Shown here piece by piece: positions 1-10,679 of a stretch of DNA of 64,000 bases; the first letter of the stretch is position 1; the number at the start of each line of letters is the position of its first letter. The DNA lies in NCBI GenBank assembly GCA_026120185.1, contig JANUWF010001179.1:3947501-4011500 (forward strand). Direction: 5' to 3'. The notes beneath the pieces were generated by a model that searched no databases, was not told the DNA's origin, and saw only the letters and a list, made by a program, of their open reading frames with translations. This stretch comes from Voacanga thouarsii (taxonomy: Eukaryota > Streptophyta > Magnoliopsida > Gentianales > Apocynaceae). The position numbers and the translations under genes are program-made.

Positions 1-320
1 AAAATAATAGCAAAGGATCAAGAAGAGTTTCTCCTCACCTAAGTAGTTTCACTAACTAGATTGGGCGGTGGAATATTCTGAGAAGTGAAAAGCTTCGCGT
101 TCATGCCACGGAGGAGTAGGAGATTGGTGGGTCATCAACCGGAGATGTTGTCTAGAGTCGAAATTGTTTCAGTGGTTCGCTTGACATCTACTTCACAGCC
201 ACGAAAACTAACACAACGCAGATGTATTAAAATTTTTATTCCTCCATTGCATACTCCCCGTGCTGTTGTTGGCTTTGTTTGTATCGCGTGCATAGCTTCT
301 GTTTCATTTTCAGAGCATCA
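1..320 (+). repeat. 3' end of the 5' LTR of Copia-A1
   Basis: This aligns with about 7590-7878, the end of the downstream LTR, sharing blocks such as AGCAAAGGATCAAGAAGAG and the terminal TTCAGAGCATCA. It carries an extra stretch of about 30 bp (around 198-228) that is absent from the 3' LTR. The open frame at 85-366 crosses the LTR end and does not resemble any protein I know, so I treat it as chance. Confidence 0.85.
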
Positions 321-2113
321 AGAGCATAATGCATTGAAAGGCTTAGGATTATTACATGCTAGTTAATAAAATTAGCAAGACTAATTTGATGAATATCATG
401 AGATCCTTTGCTATTTTGGTATGGGTAGTATCTTTGTAAACCTCACCATTGAGGTATAGAAGACTCTGTAAAATTTTCATGCTTTGATTAGCTTTCGTGT
501 AAACTCGATTTGAAAGGGTATAGGCGGATGTGGTGATTGATTTTGTTGAACAAACGTAACAAGAGTCTGCCTAGATGAATCGCAGAGGAAGTTGCAGAGC
601 CTAGAAAAAAATCATAGATGAAACCAACCAAAAAAAAAAAAAAAAAAATCTCATGGAGAAGATGACCGAGCCACCCAAGCCCAGTTGGAAGCTGAGCCAA
701 GCCATGGCTCGGTCTGTCTAGAGTTGAGGCTAAGCCTAGGCCAGCCCCAGCTAGGCCTAGCGCGTCTCGGCTCGGTAGCGCTAGAACCAGGATGCAAAGT
801 GCATCCTGGGTAAGATGCATTAGATGCTTCCAGGTGCTTTAGTGGGTCGCGGGCACCCACCCATGGACCATGTCTTCCTATGGGCCATGATCCTGTGCGG
901 CAGGTGCACAAGACTAAAGTGAAAAAAAATAAAAAAATAATTTTCTCCCTTGTAATTTTTGGATTTTTCTTTTTTCGGTTTTTTTGCAATAGTTATTATT
1001 CTTTGAATATTTTACATGAAAAATAATAGTAAAGGATTTTAGAATTAAATATGACCACTAATTAATTTAATTAATGTGTTTAATTATATTATTTAGGCAC
1101 TTAAGATTAAAAATAGAAGAGCATGAAAACGTTTACAGTTTTCTAACATGCTAATTATTTTAAATCCTATGTGCACGTTTTCTTAAAGACCAAAGTCTTT
1201 GGAAAATTTTATTTGACAAGAAAAAATATTTTTCTTTAATTAAATGGTTATTTTAACTTAAACAAAAAGTAATTTTTAGTTATTTTCTCAAATGGGTTTT
1301 TATCCTTGACATAGAAAATATTTTGGATTTATAATTTTTTTAAAAGTTAAAATGGAAAGCCATTTTAATTCATTTTAGCAAAGAAAAAATTAATTTTGTC
1401 AAATAAAACCTTGAGATCAAAATCTCTAGGAAATTTTAAATGGAAAAATTTTAAAATTATTAAGTTCCTAATTTAAATAAAATTAATTCATAAGGAAAAA
1501 TTTCTCAAAGGGTATAAACCTTGACATAGAAATTTTTATGAATTTAGATATTTTATTTTAAATTAAAAGAGAACTTAATTAAAAGTTTTCAAATGATATT
1601 TTTCCAAGAAAGTCCTTATTTAAAAAATTAAGTGGGAGCGGGTTTCTAATGATCCCATGACTTTCATCACGATCCTCATTAGAGATCGTGGGTATCCTCG
1701 TGTCACCTTGGGAGTGAACTCGTATATGATGGAGATATCTCAAGGATCTAGAACTAATGGAATGATGTAATTAATAACCCAGGATACGTACTATGATCGG
1801 CTAACCCACGTTGAAGGTTATAGTGCAAGGTATGTCCATAGGAAATGAGAAGAAATGGCCATCCCATCGATGGAGTTATCTTCTAAATCATTACCTAGGA
1901 GGAAAATTAATTTGTGGTGGTCAACACACTTAGCTTAGAAAACTGTTAATCTTCCCAAGAAGCTATGCCATTTTTCCTAAGAGCCACATTAATCATGTTA
2001 AAGATAACAGTAATGGGGTTAGCTATTATCAGTATAATATGAGGATAAAATGCACAAAATTATTTTTGTTTTACAATACTGAGAATTTTTTTTATTTTTA
2101 AAAATTTTCAGAA
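321..2113 (+). other. Copia-A1 untranslated leader
   Basis: This is 1.8 kb between the LTR and the gag start. The first 600 bp are repeated at 7879-8432. It holds a GC-richer stretch (660-900) with a strong hairpin at 787-809, then an AT-rich part. In the AT-rich part the phrase CCTTGACATAGAAA recurs at 1304 and 1519 within two imperfect repeats of about 215 bp. The expected tRNA-Met binding site just after the LTR has been lost through a 9-nt deletion. The open frames at 488-820 and 651-989 on the minus strand are low-complexity and unsupported. Confidence 0.75.
787..809 (+). other. Perfect 10-bp-arm hairpin in the Copia-A1 leader
   Basis: The arms CCAGGATGCA (787-796) and TGCATCCTGG (800-809) are exact inverse complements around an AAG loop. 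The same GGATG/CATCC theme recurs in the leaders of Copia-A2 (31150-31200) and Copia-B (51809-51828). A self-complementary hairpin in a retrotransposon leader is a plausible RNA dimerisation or packaging element. That role is inference. Confidence 0.6.
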
Positions 2114-2881
2114 ATGGTTAGTGGAGGTTCTTTTAGTCCCTTAGCCGTTATTCTCCACGAGAATAAGTTAACAAGTCCAAACTATGTGGACTAAAAAAGG
2201 AACTTGGACATAATACTCACAACCGAAGAGTATAAGTATATCCTTTATGAGACCTACCTAGTGATTGAGGAAGGTTCTACCGCTGAGGAGCGATGGGCTA
2301 AAAAGGTGTAGAAGAAGACTGACGAGATGGCTCGATGATATATTCTAGCCTCCATGTCGAATGTGCATCAATCTAAACATGAGCACATGGCAATTGCATA
2401 TGACATAAGTACGTCATTAGCCACAATGTTCATGGATAAAAGCCAGCTCGCAAGGTAGGAGGCTCTTCGAACAATAATAAACACCAAGATGGCTGATGGA
2501 GCATTAGTCAGAGTGCATATGTTCAAAATGATTGTTGCTTTTGAGGAACTAGAAGTCTTGGGGGCTGTCATTGACTCCGAAAGACAAGTGAACATGGTTC
2601 TCGAATCTTTGCCGAGGTCTTTCACTTAGTTCAAGTTGAATTAAAATATGAGTTTAACAGAGTTGATGAAGGAGCTCCAGGTGGCTGAAAAGGTCATGAA
2701 GCCACAAGTTAGAGCTATGATAGCCTCTTCTTTAAGAACTGGGCCTAAGCCTAGAAAGTTCAAAAAGAAGAAAGGGAATGCAGTACACCAACTCAAGACC
2801 CAGCCTAAAGACAAATCTAAGGGCAAATGCTTCAAATGTGAGAAGAAGGGACACTGGAAAAAGGAATGTCCAGATTTTTAG
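2114..2881 (+). pseudogene. Copia-A1 gag, broken by in-frame stops
   Basis: One frame runs from an ATG at 2114 to the TAG at 2879-2881. It has a UBN2-type copia gag body with an N-terminal HENKLTSPNYVD motif. The zinc knuckle at about 2828-2869 is complete: C-x2-C-x4-H-x4-C, seen as CFKCEKKGHWKKEC. At least six in-frame stops interrupt the frame, mostly where tryptophan, glutamine, cysteine or tyrosine is expected. No frameshift is needed, so decay has been mainly by base substitution. Gag would form the virus-like particle and bind the genomic RNA. The region after the fifth stop lacks a few codons that are present in Copia-A2. Confidence 0.85.
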
Positions 2882-2889
2882 GCTAAGAA

Positions 2890-3246
2890 AAACCCATAGG
2901 TAATGGTTTTTATCTAGAGTTTATATCAATAGTTGGATCAACTTCCATTTGGATTATTGATTTAGGAGTTACTGATCGCATCTATAACTCATTGCAAGGT
3001 TTTAGGAAGATTAGAAGGCTCTAGAAGGGCGAACATGGACTACACGTGGGAAATGGAGCACAAGTTTGGGCCCTTGCAGTGGGACAACTGGAACTTACTT
3101 TTGATTGTAATAGAATAATAGTTTTGAAGGATGTTTTATTTGTTCCTGGTTTCAGACAAAATTTGATTTTAGTTGCAAAACTAATAAATCAAAGCTCTTC
3201 TATTTCTTTACATTCTGGTATAACATCAGTAGAAATGGAGAAGTAA
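2890..3246 (+). pseudogene. Copia-A1 protease region, broken
   Basis: A different frame from gag carries WIIDLGVTDRI at about 2950. It sits where copia aspartic proteases have W-I-x-D-S-G-A; here serine is replaced by leucine next to the catalytic aspartate, so the active site is altered. The following stretch (3046-3246) reads VLKDVLFVPGFRQNLI, a conserved downstream motif of copia protease regions. A one-base shift near 3225 moves the rest of pol into another frame. The homologous part of Copia-A2 (27765-28145) reads through this point without the shift. Confidence 0.8.
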
Positions 3247-4300
3247 TATGTACTGGGTACATGTATGGAAATGTATTCTTCATTAATCATATTAACAATC
3301 AATTAAATAATACTCAATTTGAACATTTAAATAGGAAGAGAAAGACCAATGTAAATGACTTATATCTTTGGCATCTAAAGTTGGGTCATATTAACTCAAT
3401 CAGGATTCAGAAGTTAATCCATGATAGGCCTTTAGGCTCATTGAGATTGGAAAGTTAGACTCAGTGTGAATCCTGTCTTATGGGAAAAATGACCAAAAGG
3501 TCCTTTACCCAAAAGGCGGATAGAGCAAAAAAAGCATTGAGTCTTGTTCACACTGATGTGTGTGGTCCTTTGTCTATACCAGCTAGAGGAGGATTTAAGT
3601 ACTTCATCACTTTCACAGATGATTGTCCAAGGTATGGTTATATTTATCTGATGAGATACAAGTCTGATTCTATTGACAAATTCAAAAAGTTTAAGGCTGA
3701 AGTGGAGCGTCGGACACCTAAACTAATCAAGACTTTATGATCGGATCGTGGTGGAGAATACCGCCTTAGTGAATTCAAGGACTACATGATACATCATGGG
3801 ATAGTATTCCAACTCTCTATGCCAGGTAATAGAGTAGCTGAGAGAAGGAACATGACATTGATGAAAATAGTTTGAAGGATGATGCCTCATGTTAATCTTC
3901 CAGTGTCTTTTTGGGGATATGCCTTAGAAATAGTAACATATATTCTGAACTTGGTGCTTTTCAAGTCAGTACCTAGGACTCTCTATGAGATGTGAATTGG
4001 GTGTAAGCCAAGTCTAAATCATCTCAAGATATGAGGTTGTCTAACTTATGTACTGATCAAGGGAGACAAGTTAGAACTAAAATCGAAATTATGCTATTTT
4101 GTTGGGTATCCAAAAGGTACAAATGGTTGTTACTTTTATCATCCTAAGGAACAAAAAGTACTTGTGAGTACTAATGCTAGATACTTAGAGGATGAACAAA
4201 GTACATTCACTAAAGATTCAACAAGGTTGAAACTCGAAGAGAAGTTATCTTTTAAGTTAACTTCTCTTAACCCGATTATAGAACAAGAAGAGGTATAGCT
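3226..4300 (+). pseudogene. Copia-A1 integrase, broken
   Basis: The GAG pre-integrase zinc-binding segment (3261-3458) reads LYLWHLKLGHIN. The core follows with HTDVCGP (first catalytic Asp, ~3550), SDRGGEY (second Asp, ~3740) and VAERRN (catalytic Glu, ~3833), so the DDE triad is still visible. In-frame stops occur before SDRGG, after MKIV and several times later. Integrase would insert the cDNA into the genome. The C-terminal part (about 4000-4200) carries the usual copia phrase on the far side of the core (YFVGYPKGTNGCYFYHP). Confidence 0.85.
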
Positions 4301-5150
4301 TTAGGAGCCTGTACAAACGGAGTCTCGTCGTAGTGGGAGGATATCTAGAGTTCCAAAAAGATAGACTGGAGAGGCTTTTGACCTAATCTTTGACCATCAG
4401 GAACCAGATCCCACTAGATACGAAGAGGCTATTGTTGATACCGATGCAAACCTATGGCATAAAGTAATGAAAGCTTAGATTGAGTCTATGTACTTCAATC
4501 AAGTTTGGGATTTTGTAGCTTCACCTGAAGGGATAAAATCCATTAAGTGTAAGTGGATGTACAAGAGGAAGAGGGGAGCGGATGGGAAGGCGGAAAACTT
4601 CAAAGCTAGGCTTGTGGCGAAAGGGTATACTCAGAAAGAAGGGATTGATTATGAGGAAACTTTTTCCCCGGTTGTCATGCTTAAGTCCATCCATATCTTC
4701 CTTACTATCGCATGTCATTATGACTACAAAATATGGTAAATGGATGTCAAGACGGTATTTTTAAATGGCCATCTTAGTGAAGACATCTATATGTCTCAAC
4801 CAAAAGGCTTTATTGCTAAAGGCTAAGAGTATATAGTTTGTAAGCTTAATAAATTCATTTATGGACTTAAGTAAGCATCTAGAGTATGGAACATTCATTT
4901 CAATGAGACTGTAAAATCTTTCATTTTCATTCAAAATGAGGATGAACCATGTGTGTATAGGAAACTGGAAGGTTTTCTTGTACTACATGTGGATAATATT
5001 CTACTCATTGGAAATAATGTAGGGACACTGTTATCTACTAAAGTTTAGCTATCTAGTCAAGTTAGTATGAAGGAATTAGGTGAAGGCAGTAACATTCTCG
5101 GGTTAAAGCTTCTTAGAAATGGGAAGTAGAGAATGTTAGATTTATCCCAA
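4301..5150 (+). pseudogene. Copia-A1 reverse transcriptase, broken and with a lost catalytic motif
   Basis: Typical copia RT motifs are visible: VWDFVASPEG, KARLVAKGYTQKEGIDYEETFSPV and the MDVKT(A/V)FLNG segment after a stop at about 4737. The polymerase motif expected as YVDD reads HVDN at 4986-4997, so the second catalytic aspartate is asparagine and the tyrosine is histidine. Stops occur at about 4476, 4737, 4824 and 5046. The frame is shared with integrase and RNase H, so the damage is by substitution and not by indel. Confidence 0.85.
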
Positions 5151-5940
5151 GCTTCATATATTGACAAGATACTAGCCAAGTTCAGGATGGACTTATGCAA
5201 GGGGGCGTTGATCCTTTGCAGACATGGGTTATCTTTTTCTTTAAAGGACTATCCAAAGTCTTAAGAAAAAAAGGATAAAATGAGTAGGATTTCCCATGCT
5301 TTAGCTATGGGAAGTCTCATGTATACCATGCTATGTATTATGACAGATATCTGCTTTGCCATAGGCTTAGTTAGTAGATATCAGTCAATCCCCAGGGATG
5401 TTCATTGGCAGGCTGTAAAGTATATTCTCAAGTATCTTAAAAGTACGACAGATTATATGCTGGTTTACAGGGCTGACGACCTGATTTCTACAGTATACAA
5501 GGACTCAGATTTCCTGGTAGATAAGGATGAAAGAAAATTCACTAGCAGATATGTCTTCATCTTATCTAGAGGAGCCATTTCATGGAGGAGTATCAAGTAA
5601 TCTTGCATTGCTGACTCAACCATGGAAGCTGAGTATGTGGCAACTTCGGAGGCATCTAAGGAAGCAGTTTGGCTACGAAAGTTCCTTTTGAAACTTGGAG
5701 TCTTGCCATAAAAGGACAAACCGGTTGTGATGTATTGAGACAATACTGGTATAGTCTCACAATCCGAAGAACCCAAGAACCACAAAAAGGGGAAGCACAT
5801 AGAAAGGAAGTACTGCCTAATCTGGGGTTTCATCTAGAGACGAGAAGTCGTGGTGGAATAGATTGCCTCGGAGAACAATCTAGTAGATCCTTTCACCAAG
5901 CCTTTAGTGAAGAGAGTCTTTAGAAGACACTTAGACACTA
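5151..5940 (+). pseudogene. Copia-A1 RNase H region, broken
   Basis: The longest open piece (5280-5600) contains the conserved copia stretch before RNase H (HWQAVKYILKYLK, then VYKDSDFLVDKDERKFTSRYVF). After a stop at 5598 the same frame continues with STMEAEYVATSEASKEAVWLRKFL and ends near ENNLVDPFTKPL (~5875-5910). This is the end of the copia polyprotein. It is followed within 80 bp by a purine-rich AAGTGGAAGA and the LTR start. Confidence 0.85.
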
Positions 5941-5991
5941 TAAGGATGGGCACCTATGGACTTACTTAGTCTTAGAGTGCAAGTGGAAGAT

Positions 5992-7878
5992 TGTTGGGTT
6001 ATATGCTTTCTTAGACTAGATTTCTAGTATAATTTTGACTTGTATTAATAATTTTTCTCAGAAATTATTTGTGAAAATTTATTTATATTTGTGCACGATT
6101 TTATTGAAAAAGACCTATTATGTTTAAGTAAATAGTTCATGTGAATGGAGGTCTTTCACAATAAGGTATAGACCATGAAATACTTAACATATAAACTACT
6201 ATTCTTAATCGGATGATGAGAATGGGAATCTCATTATGGCAAAGGTTATTGTGTAATGAATTCTAAATAGGAATGGCTTATCTTTAGCTAATGAGTAGTC
6301 TTCTCATTTCATAACACAAGCGTATTTCGAATATATAGAACATGACCTATAGTAGTAGTTTCTAAAAGTACTATGTGATAGAAACCTAGACTACTATGCT
6401 ACAGCGTAGACTTGTACTCTATAGCTTGAGTATGAGTTGATAGTCTGACGAAGTTGGAAGCATATATGCTTTGATATACTATAGTTGAGGTTCTCAAGAT
6501 TGACTGATATACTTGTATATTGGGTATATATAACTAGTTAGTCAAGGCAAACTTATACAAGATAGTGTCTATACTATATCGCCCCCAGTAGTTGTCCGAA
6601 TGATCGAATTATTCAAGGCCCTAGGGACACATGACTTGGATATTGACTTTAAGGTAGCTCTCTTGGAAAGAGAAAAATATTCAAAGAAGTCGTGAATCAT
6701 TGGACTAAAAGCCTAAGGATGGTAAATATCTTTTAGAGAGGTATTGTACACTCTTTCCTCTCTAAATGTACGATGGAATAGAGAAGAAAATTTTAGTCAT
6801 TTCACTTGTAGGTCAAAGACATAACTAACGTAGCAGCGTTCTTAGGGTAAATATTTTCTTATGGTGATATTAAGAAATATTTAAAATAAAAAATATAACT
6901 ATTTATATAATAAGGGTATTTTGATCATTTTAGTAGCCAAGGTGATGTGTCTTTTTGGTCATCGGAATAGTTCCTAAGTTCTAATTATTTTAGGTCGAGG
7001 AAATGGATAAAATATAAAGGATTTTTATTTTTATTTAGGAAGTCTAATTTATTTTTAGATTAGAATAAAATAAAGGAACAAGAGAAATTAATTTTATTAT
7101 CTACTTTAATTGGTTAATTAATTATTTAAGGCCTAAACCTATATTGAATAATTAGAAAAAATTAACCTGGGCTTAAACTAGTTAATAAAAGGCTTAAATA
7201 ATTATTTTAGTTCATTTGGGTTCATTAATTATTTATTAGGTTATTTTAATAGGTCCAGAAAATAAATAATTAATAGTTATTATTTTTGGGCTCATTGGGT
7301 CCAAAGAAAATAATAAGTTAATTATGGCCCAATAGCTTGGACTAAAGGGTTATTTTGATTCACATAATAAAAGAGTTAAGGCTTAGTCAAACTTCTTCTG
7401 TTGATAGCCTCCGGGAGTTTTAAAATATCAAAACCCCGATATTTTGGTTAATTGATAAGGTGAATAGTCGTATGTTCGTGAGTTTTTTTTTTCCAATATA
7501 GTAAACACACGAAAAACATAGAGTTTATCTTTCCTCTGCCAAGCTTTCTCTCTCATTCATTTTTTCTTTTTGTGTCTTCTTCTTGATTTTGCTAAAACAA
7601 CAGCAAAGGATCAAGAAGAGTTTTTCCTAGCCTAAGTAGTTTCACCAACTAGATTGGACAGTGGAATATTCTTAGAGGCAAAAAGCTTCGCGTTCATGAC
7701 ACAGAGAGTAGGGGATTGGCGGGTCATCAACCGGAGACGTCGTCTAGAGTCAAAACTGTTTCAGTGGTCTGCTCGACATCTACTTTAAAATTTTTATTCC
7801 TCTATTGCGTACTCCCTGTGCTATTGTTGGCTTCATTTGTATCGCATGCATGGCTTTTGTTTCATTTTCAGAGCATCA
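5992..7878 (+). repeat. 3' LTR of Copia-A1 (1887 bp)
   Basis: It starts TGTTGGG directly after a purine tract (5981-5990, AAGTGGAAGA) and ends GAGCATCA. Its last 300 bp repeat at 1-320. Its first ~800 bp repeat in inverse orientation at 24400-25210, and nearly the whole LTR repeats inversely at 31671-33643. It holds no open frame of note. The AT-rich middle (6880-7340) fits the LTR body, and a CT-rich stretch lies near 7530-7590. Confidence 0.9.
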
Positions 7879-8432
7879 AGTGGTATTAGAGCATAATGCT
7901 TTGAAAGGCTTAGGATTATTGCATGCTAGTTAGTAAAATTATCAAGACTAATTTGATGAATATCTTGAGATCTTTTGCTGTTTTTGTATAGGTAGTTTCT
8001 TTGTAAACCTCACCGTTGAGGTATAGGAGGCTTTGTAAAATTTTCATGCTTTGATTAGCTTTCATGTAAACCGGATTTGAAAAGGTATAGGCAGATGTGG
8101 TGCTTGATTTTGTTGAAAAAAATTTAACAAGAGTCTGCCTAGATGAATTGCGGAGGAAGTTGCAAAGCCCAAAAAAAAAAAAAAAAAAAATCACAAAAGA
8201 AACCAGCAAAAAAAAAAAAAAATCTCATAAAGAAGATGACCAAGCCACCCAAGCGCAGTCGGAAGTCAAGTCGAGCCGTGGCATGGTCTGTCTGGAACCG
8301 AGGCTGTGCCCAGGCCAGTCACATCTCGCAGCCACAGCCAGGCCCAGCGCGCCTTGACTTAGTAGCACTTGAACCAGGATGCTTCTCGGGGCTGTGGTGG
8401 GTCGCAGACACTTGCCCGTGGACCATGGCCCA
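7879..8432 (+). mobile_element. Second, truncated Copia-A leader directly downstream of the 3' LTR
   Basis: The 3' LTR is not followed by unrelated flank but by another copy of the internal leader. It carries the primer binding site TGGTATTAGAGC (7881-7892) and then sequence matching 321-890. The match stops at CATGGCCCATGA (about 8432), where a minus-strand SIRE-type element begins. This is the layout expected from a tandem LTR-internal-LTR-internal array or from unequal recombination between LTRs. Two A-rich runs (about 8170-8220) look like expansions of those in the first leader. Confidence 0.85.
7881..7892 (+). promoter_or_regulatory. Primer binding site for initiator tRNA-Met
   Basis: TGGTATTAGAGC lies 2 nt past the LTR end and matches 11 of 12 bases of the canonical plant copia PBS TGGTATCAGAGC, the complement of the 3' end of initiator tRNA-Met. 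The equivalent site after the upstream LTR (position 320) is deleted. Confidence 0.85.
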
Positions 8433-8876
8433 TGAAGCTTCAAGGTGAGAGAAGCAGAGAGAACAATGGTAGTTTCAAATTTCTAGAAGAGAGAGACAAA
8501 TAGCTTTTTTGTGAATTCCTAGGTTTTAGATAGAATAAGTACAATTAAGTACTTTCTATAAAAAACTTGCACCAAAGATAAAAGAAAATGCGGTTTTTTT
8601 TTTGAAAATTAAAAAAAAAAGTTGAATTTTGGATTGATGCACTTTTTCATCCGAAAAAAATTTAGGTTTTTTCTTAAATCTTGGGCTACTGATAGTTTAG
8701 ACTTTGATTGAGTTGAAAATCATTCGTCCAAATATATATATATATATAGAATAAGTTCAGCTGAGGGGATTTTGGATTCATAGTTTCCAGATATTGCATT
8801 CAAGAGCTCTGTCCAAAAGTTGTATCTTTAGAGTTTTGCAAAGAAATAAACAAACCAATCTTTGGCAAATTGTTAG
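8433..8876 (-). other. Unassigned 3' flank of the SIRE-type element
   Basis: This is 444 bp between the Copia-A leader and the end of the SIRE RNase H frame. It has an (AT) run at about 8735-8752 and poly(A)/poly(T) stretches near 8590-8625. By position it should hold the polypurine tract and 3' LTR of the minus-strand SIRE element. I could not align it convincingly with the other LTR (23077-24368). It may be a heavily diverged or internally deleted LTR. Confidence 0.4.
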
Positions 8877-9305
8877 TTATATGATTCTAGTAATTTCCAA
8901 ACCTCTTCTTAGATGATTAAATCTTTCTTTTGCCAAAGGTTTTGTAAAAATGTTTGCAAGCTGTTTATTGGTTGAAATATATTCAACACATACATTTCCT
9001 TTAAGAACATGATCTCTAATAAAGTGGTACTTAATCTCAATATGCGTAGTTCTAGAATGTTGAATAGGATTTTTGATTAAGTTAATTACAATAGTATTAT
9101 CACACAAGATGGGCACACTTTTAAAATTTAAACCGAAATCAAGCAAGGTGTTTTTCATCCATAGAATTTGCACGCAACAACTACTATCTACTATGTACTC
9201 AGCTTTGGTTGTTGAAAGAAAGACACATGCTTGCTTTTTACTATACCACAAGACAAGGAAATGTCCAAGAAAATTGACAATGACCACTGGTACTTTTTCT
9301 TTCAA
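8877..9305 (-). pseudogene. SIRE-type element RNase H, 3' end of pol
   Basis: The 142-codon piece contains LVLWYSKKQACVFLSTTKAEYI, SCCVQILWMKNTLLDFG, ILCDNTIVINLIKNP and HIEIKYHFIRDHV, the standard copia RNase H series. It ends with NIFTKPLAKERFNHLRRGLEI, the usual C-terminus of a copia polyprotein. It is shifted by one frame from the upstream RT piece, with the junction near 9260-9305, so a frameshift separates RT from RNase H here. Confidence 0.85.
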
Positions 9306-10460
9306 CCTTGCAACTGGTATAGTTGGTATCTGTATATCCTATAAAATCAAAAGAATTAGTTCGAGGATACCACAAGCCATAATCATGAGTTTCGATTAGG
9401 TATCTAAGGATACGTTTTACAACATATAGATGAGATTCCTTTGGACATGATTGGAATTTAGCATAAATACATATTGAGGACGTAATATCAAGCCTGCTAG
9501 CAGTAAGATAGAGGAGACTTTTGATCATATCTCTGTATTTTGATTCATCCACATTCTTACCTTTTTCATCTTTATCAAGCTTTATCGAGGTGCTCATAGG
9601 TGTGCTTATTTTTTTTGCTTCGTTCATACCAAACCTTTTGAGTAGTTCCTTGGCATACTTGACTTGATTTAAGAAGATTCCATCTTTGGTTTGCTTGATT
9701 TGAAGACCAAAAAAGAAGTTAAATTCTCCCATCATGCTCATTTCAAATTCTTTCTGCATCGTCTTGGAAAATTTCTTGCACAAAGAATCACAAGTATCCC
9801 CAAAGATAATATCATCAATATATATTTGTACAATTAAGATATTATCAAAATTTTCAGACTTGATAAATTATGTGGTATCAACTAAACCTCTTGAAAATAC
9901 TTTTGAAAGAAGAAAGTCACTTAATCTTTCATACCATACTCTTGGAGCTTGTTTTAAATTATAAAGGGCTTTTGAGAGTTTGAAAACATGATTTGAAAAA
10001 ACTTCATGAGTGAAACCAAGAGGTTGTTCCACATATACTTCTTTTTCAACAAAACCATTTAAGAAAGCACTCTTGACATCCAATTGGTAGAGCATAAAAA
10101 ATTTAAAGAAAGCGAATGCAAGCAACATTCTTATTGATTCTAATCGAGCAACGGGGGTAAGGGTTTCATCATAATCAATGCCCTCTTCTTGATTGAATCC
10201 TTGGACAACTAATCTAGCTTTATTTCTAATAACACTACCATGGTCATCAATTTTGTTTCTAAATACCCACTTGGTGCCAATTACGGAATGGTCAAGTGGT
10301 CTAGGAACAAGCTTCCAAACTTGATTCCTTTCGAATTGATTTAGCTCTTCTTGCATAGTCATAATCCCAAATTCATCATAAAAAGATGCATCAACATAAT
10401 TTGGTTCAGTACTAGAGAGTATGGCAAAGTTATCAACAAAGTACCGTATAGTTTTGATTC
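9241..10460 (-). pseudogene. SIRE-type element reverse transcriptase, one stop
   Basis: The N-terminal part (10362-9868) reads QFERNQVWKLVPRP, KARLVVQGFNQEEGIDYDET and QLDVKSAFLNGFVEKEVYVEQP. After a single in-frame TAA the same frame continues with the polymerase motif YIDD (near 9805-9816), so both catalytic aspartates are kept. The frame then runs through the connection domain to 9241. The stop falls at LDTT-x-FIK, where leucine is expected. This is one of the better preserved RT regions in the window. Confidence 0.88.
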
Positions 10461-10679
10461 CATAGCTAGGTTCACTAATGATCTGCTCTTTTAGATAGAC
10501 AGTTTTGTACTTCTAATCTTTTGGCAGATCCTGATTTATGAGTTCTTCAATTCTTTGATTGTTTTTTTCAACTTGTTGTTCTTCTAGGTCTTCTTCTTTA
10601 GCATGAATATCAAGTGAAGGAGCCATATGTTGTTCACTGCCTTTTTCTTTTGAGAGACTTATATCATCATCATTATTTC

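Larger units (their letters stand above)
1..7878 (+). mobile_element. Copia-A1: decayed Ty1/copia LTR retrotransposon, 5' truncated by the window edge
   Basis: The order is 5' LTR tail (1-320), leader, gag, protease, integrase, RT, RNase H and 3' LTR (5992-7878), which is the copia order with integrase before RT. The 3' LTR starts TGTTGGG and ends GAGCATCA, so it has TG...CA ends. The last ~300 bp of the two LTRs match closely apart from an indel of about 30 bp near 198-228. Gag lies in one frame with several stops, and pol lies in two further frames with stops, so the element cannot make its proteins. A second copy of the same family lies in inverse orientation at 24400-33643 (Copia-A2). The lineage within copia is not assigned. 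Confidence 0.9.

Noticed and set aside
488..989. Two minus-strand frames of about 110 codons
   Set aside because: They are antisense to the GC-rich copia leader, with poly-Phe and poly-Lys runs from homopolymer tracts. The same area in the second leader copy does not preserve them.
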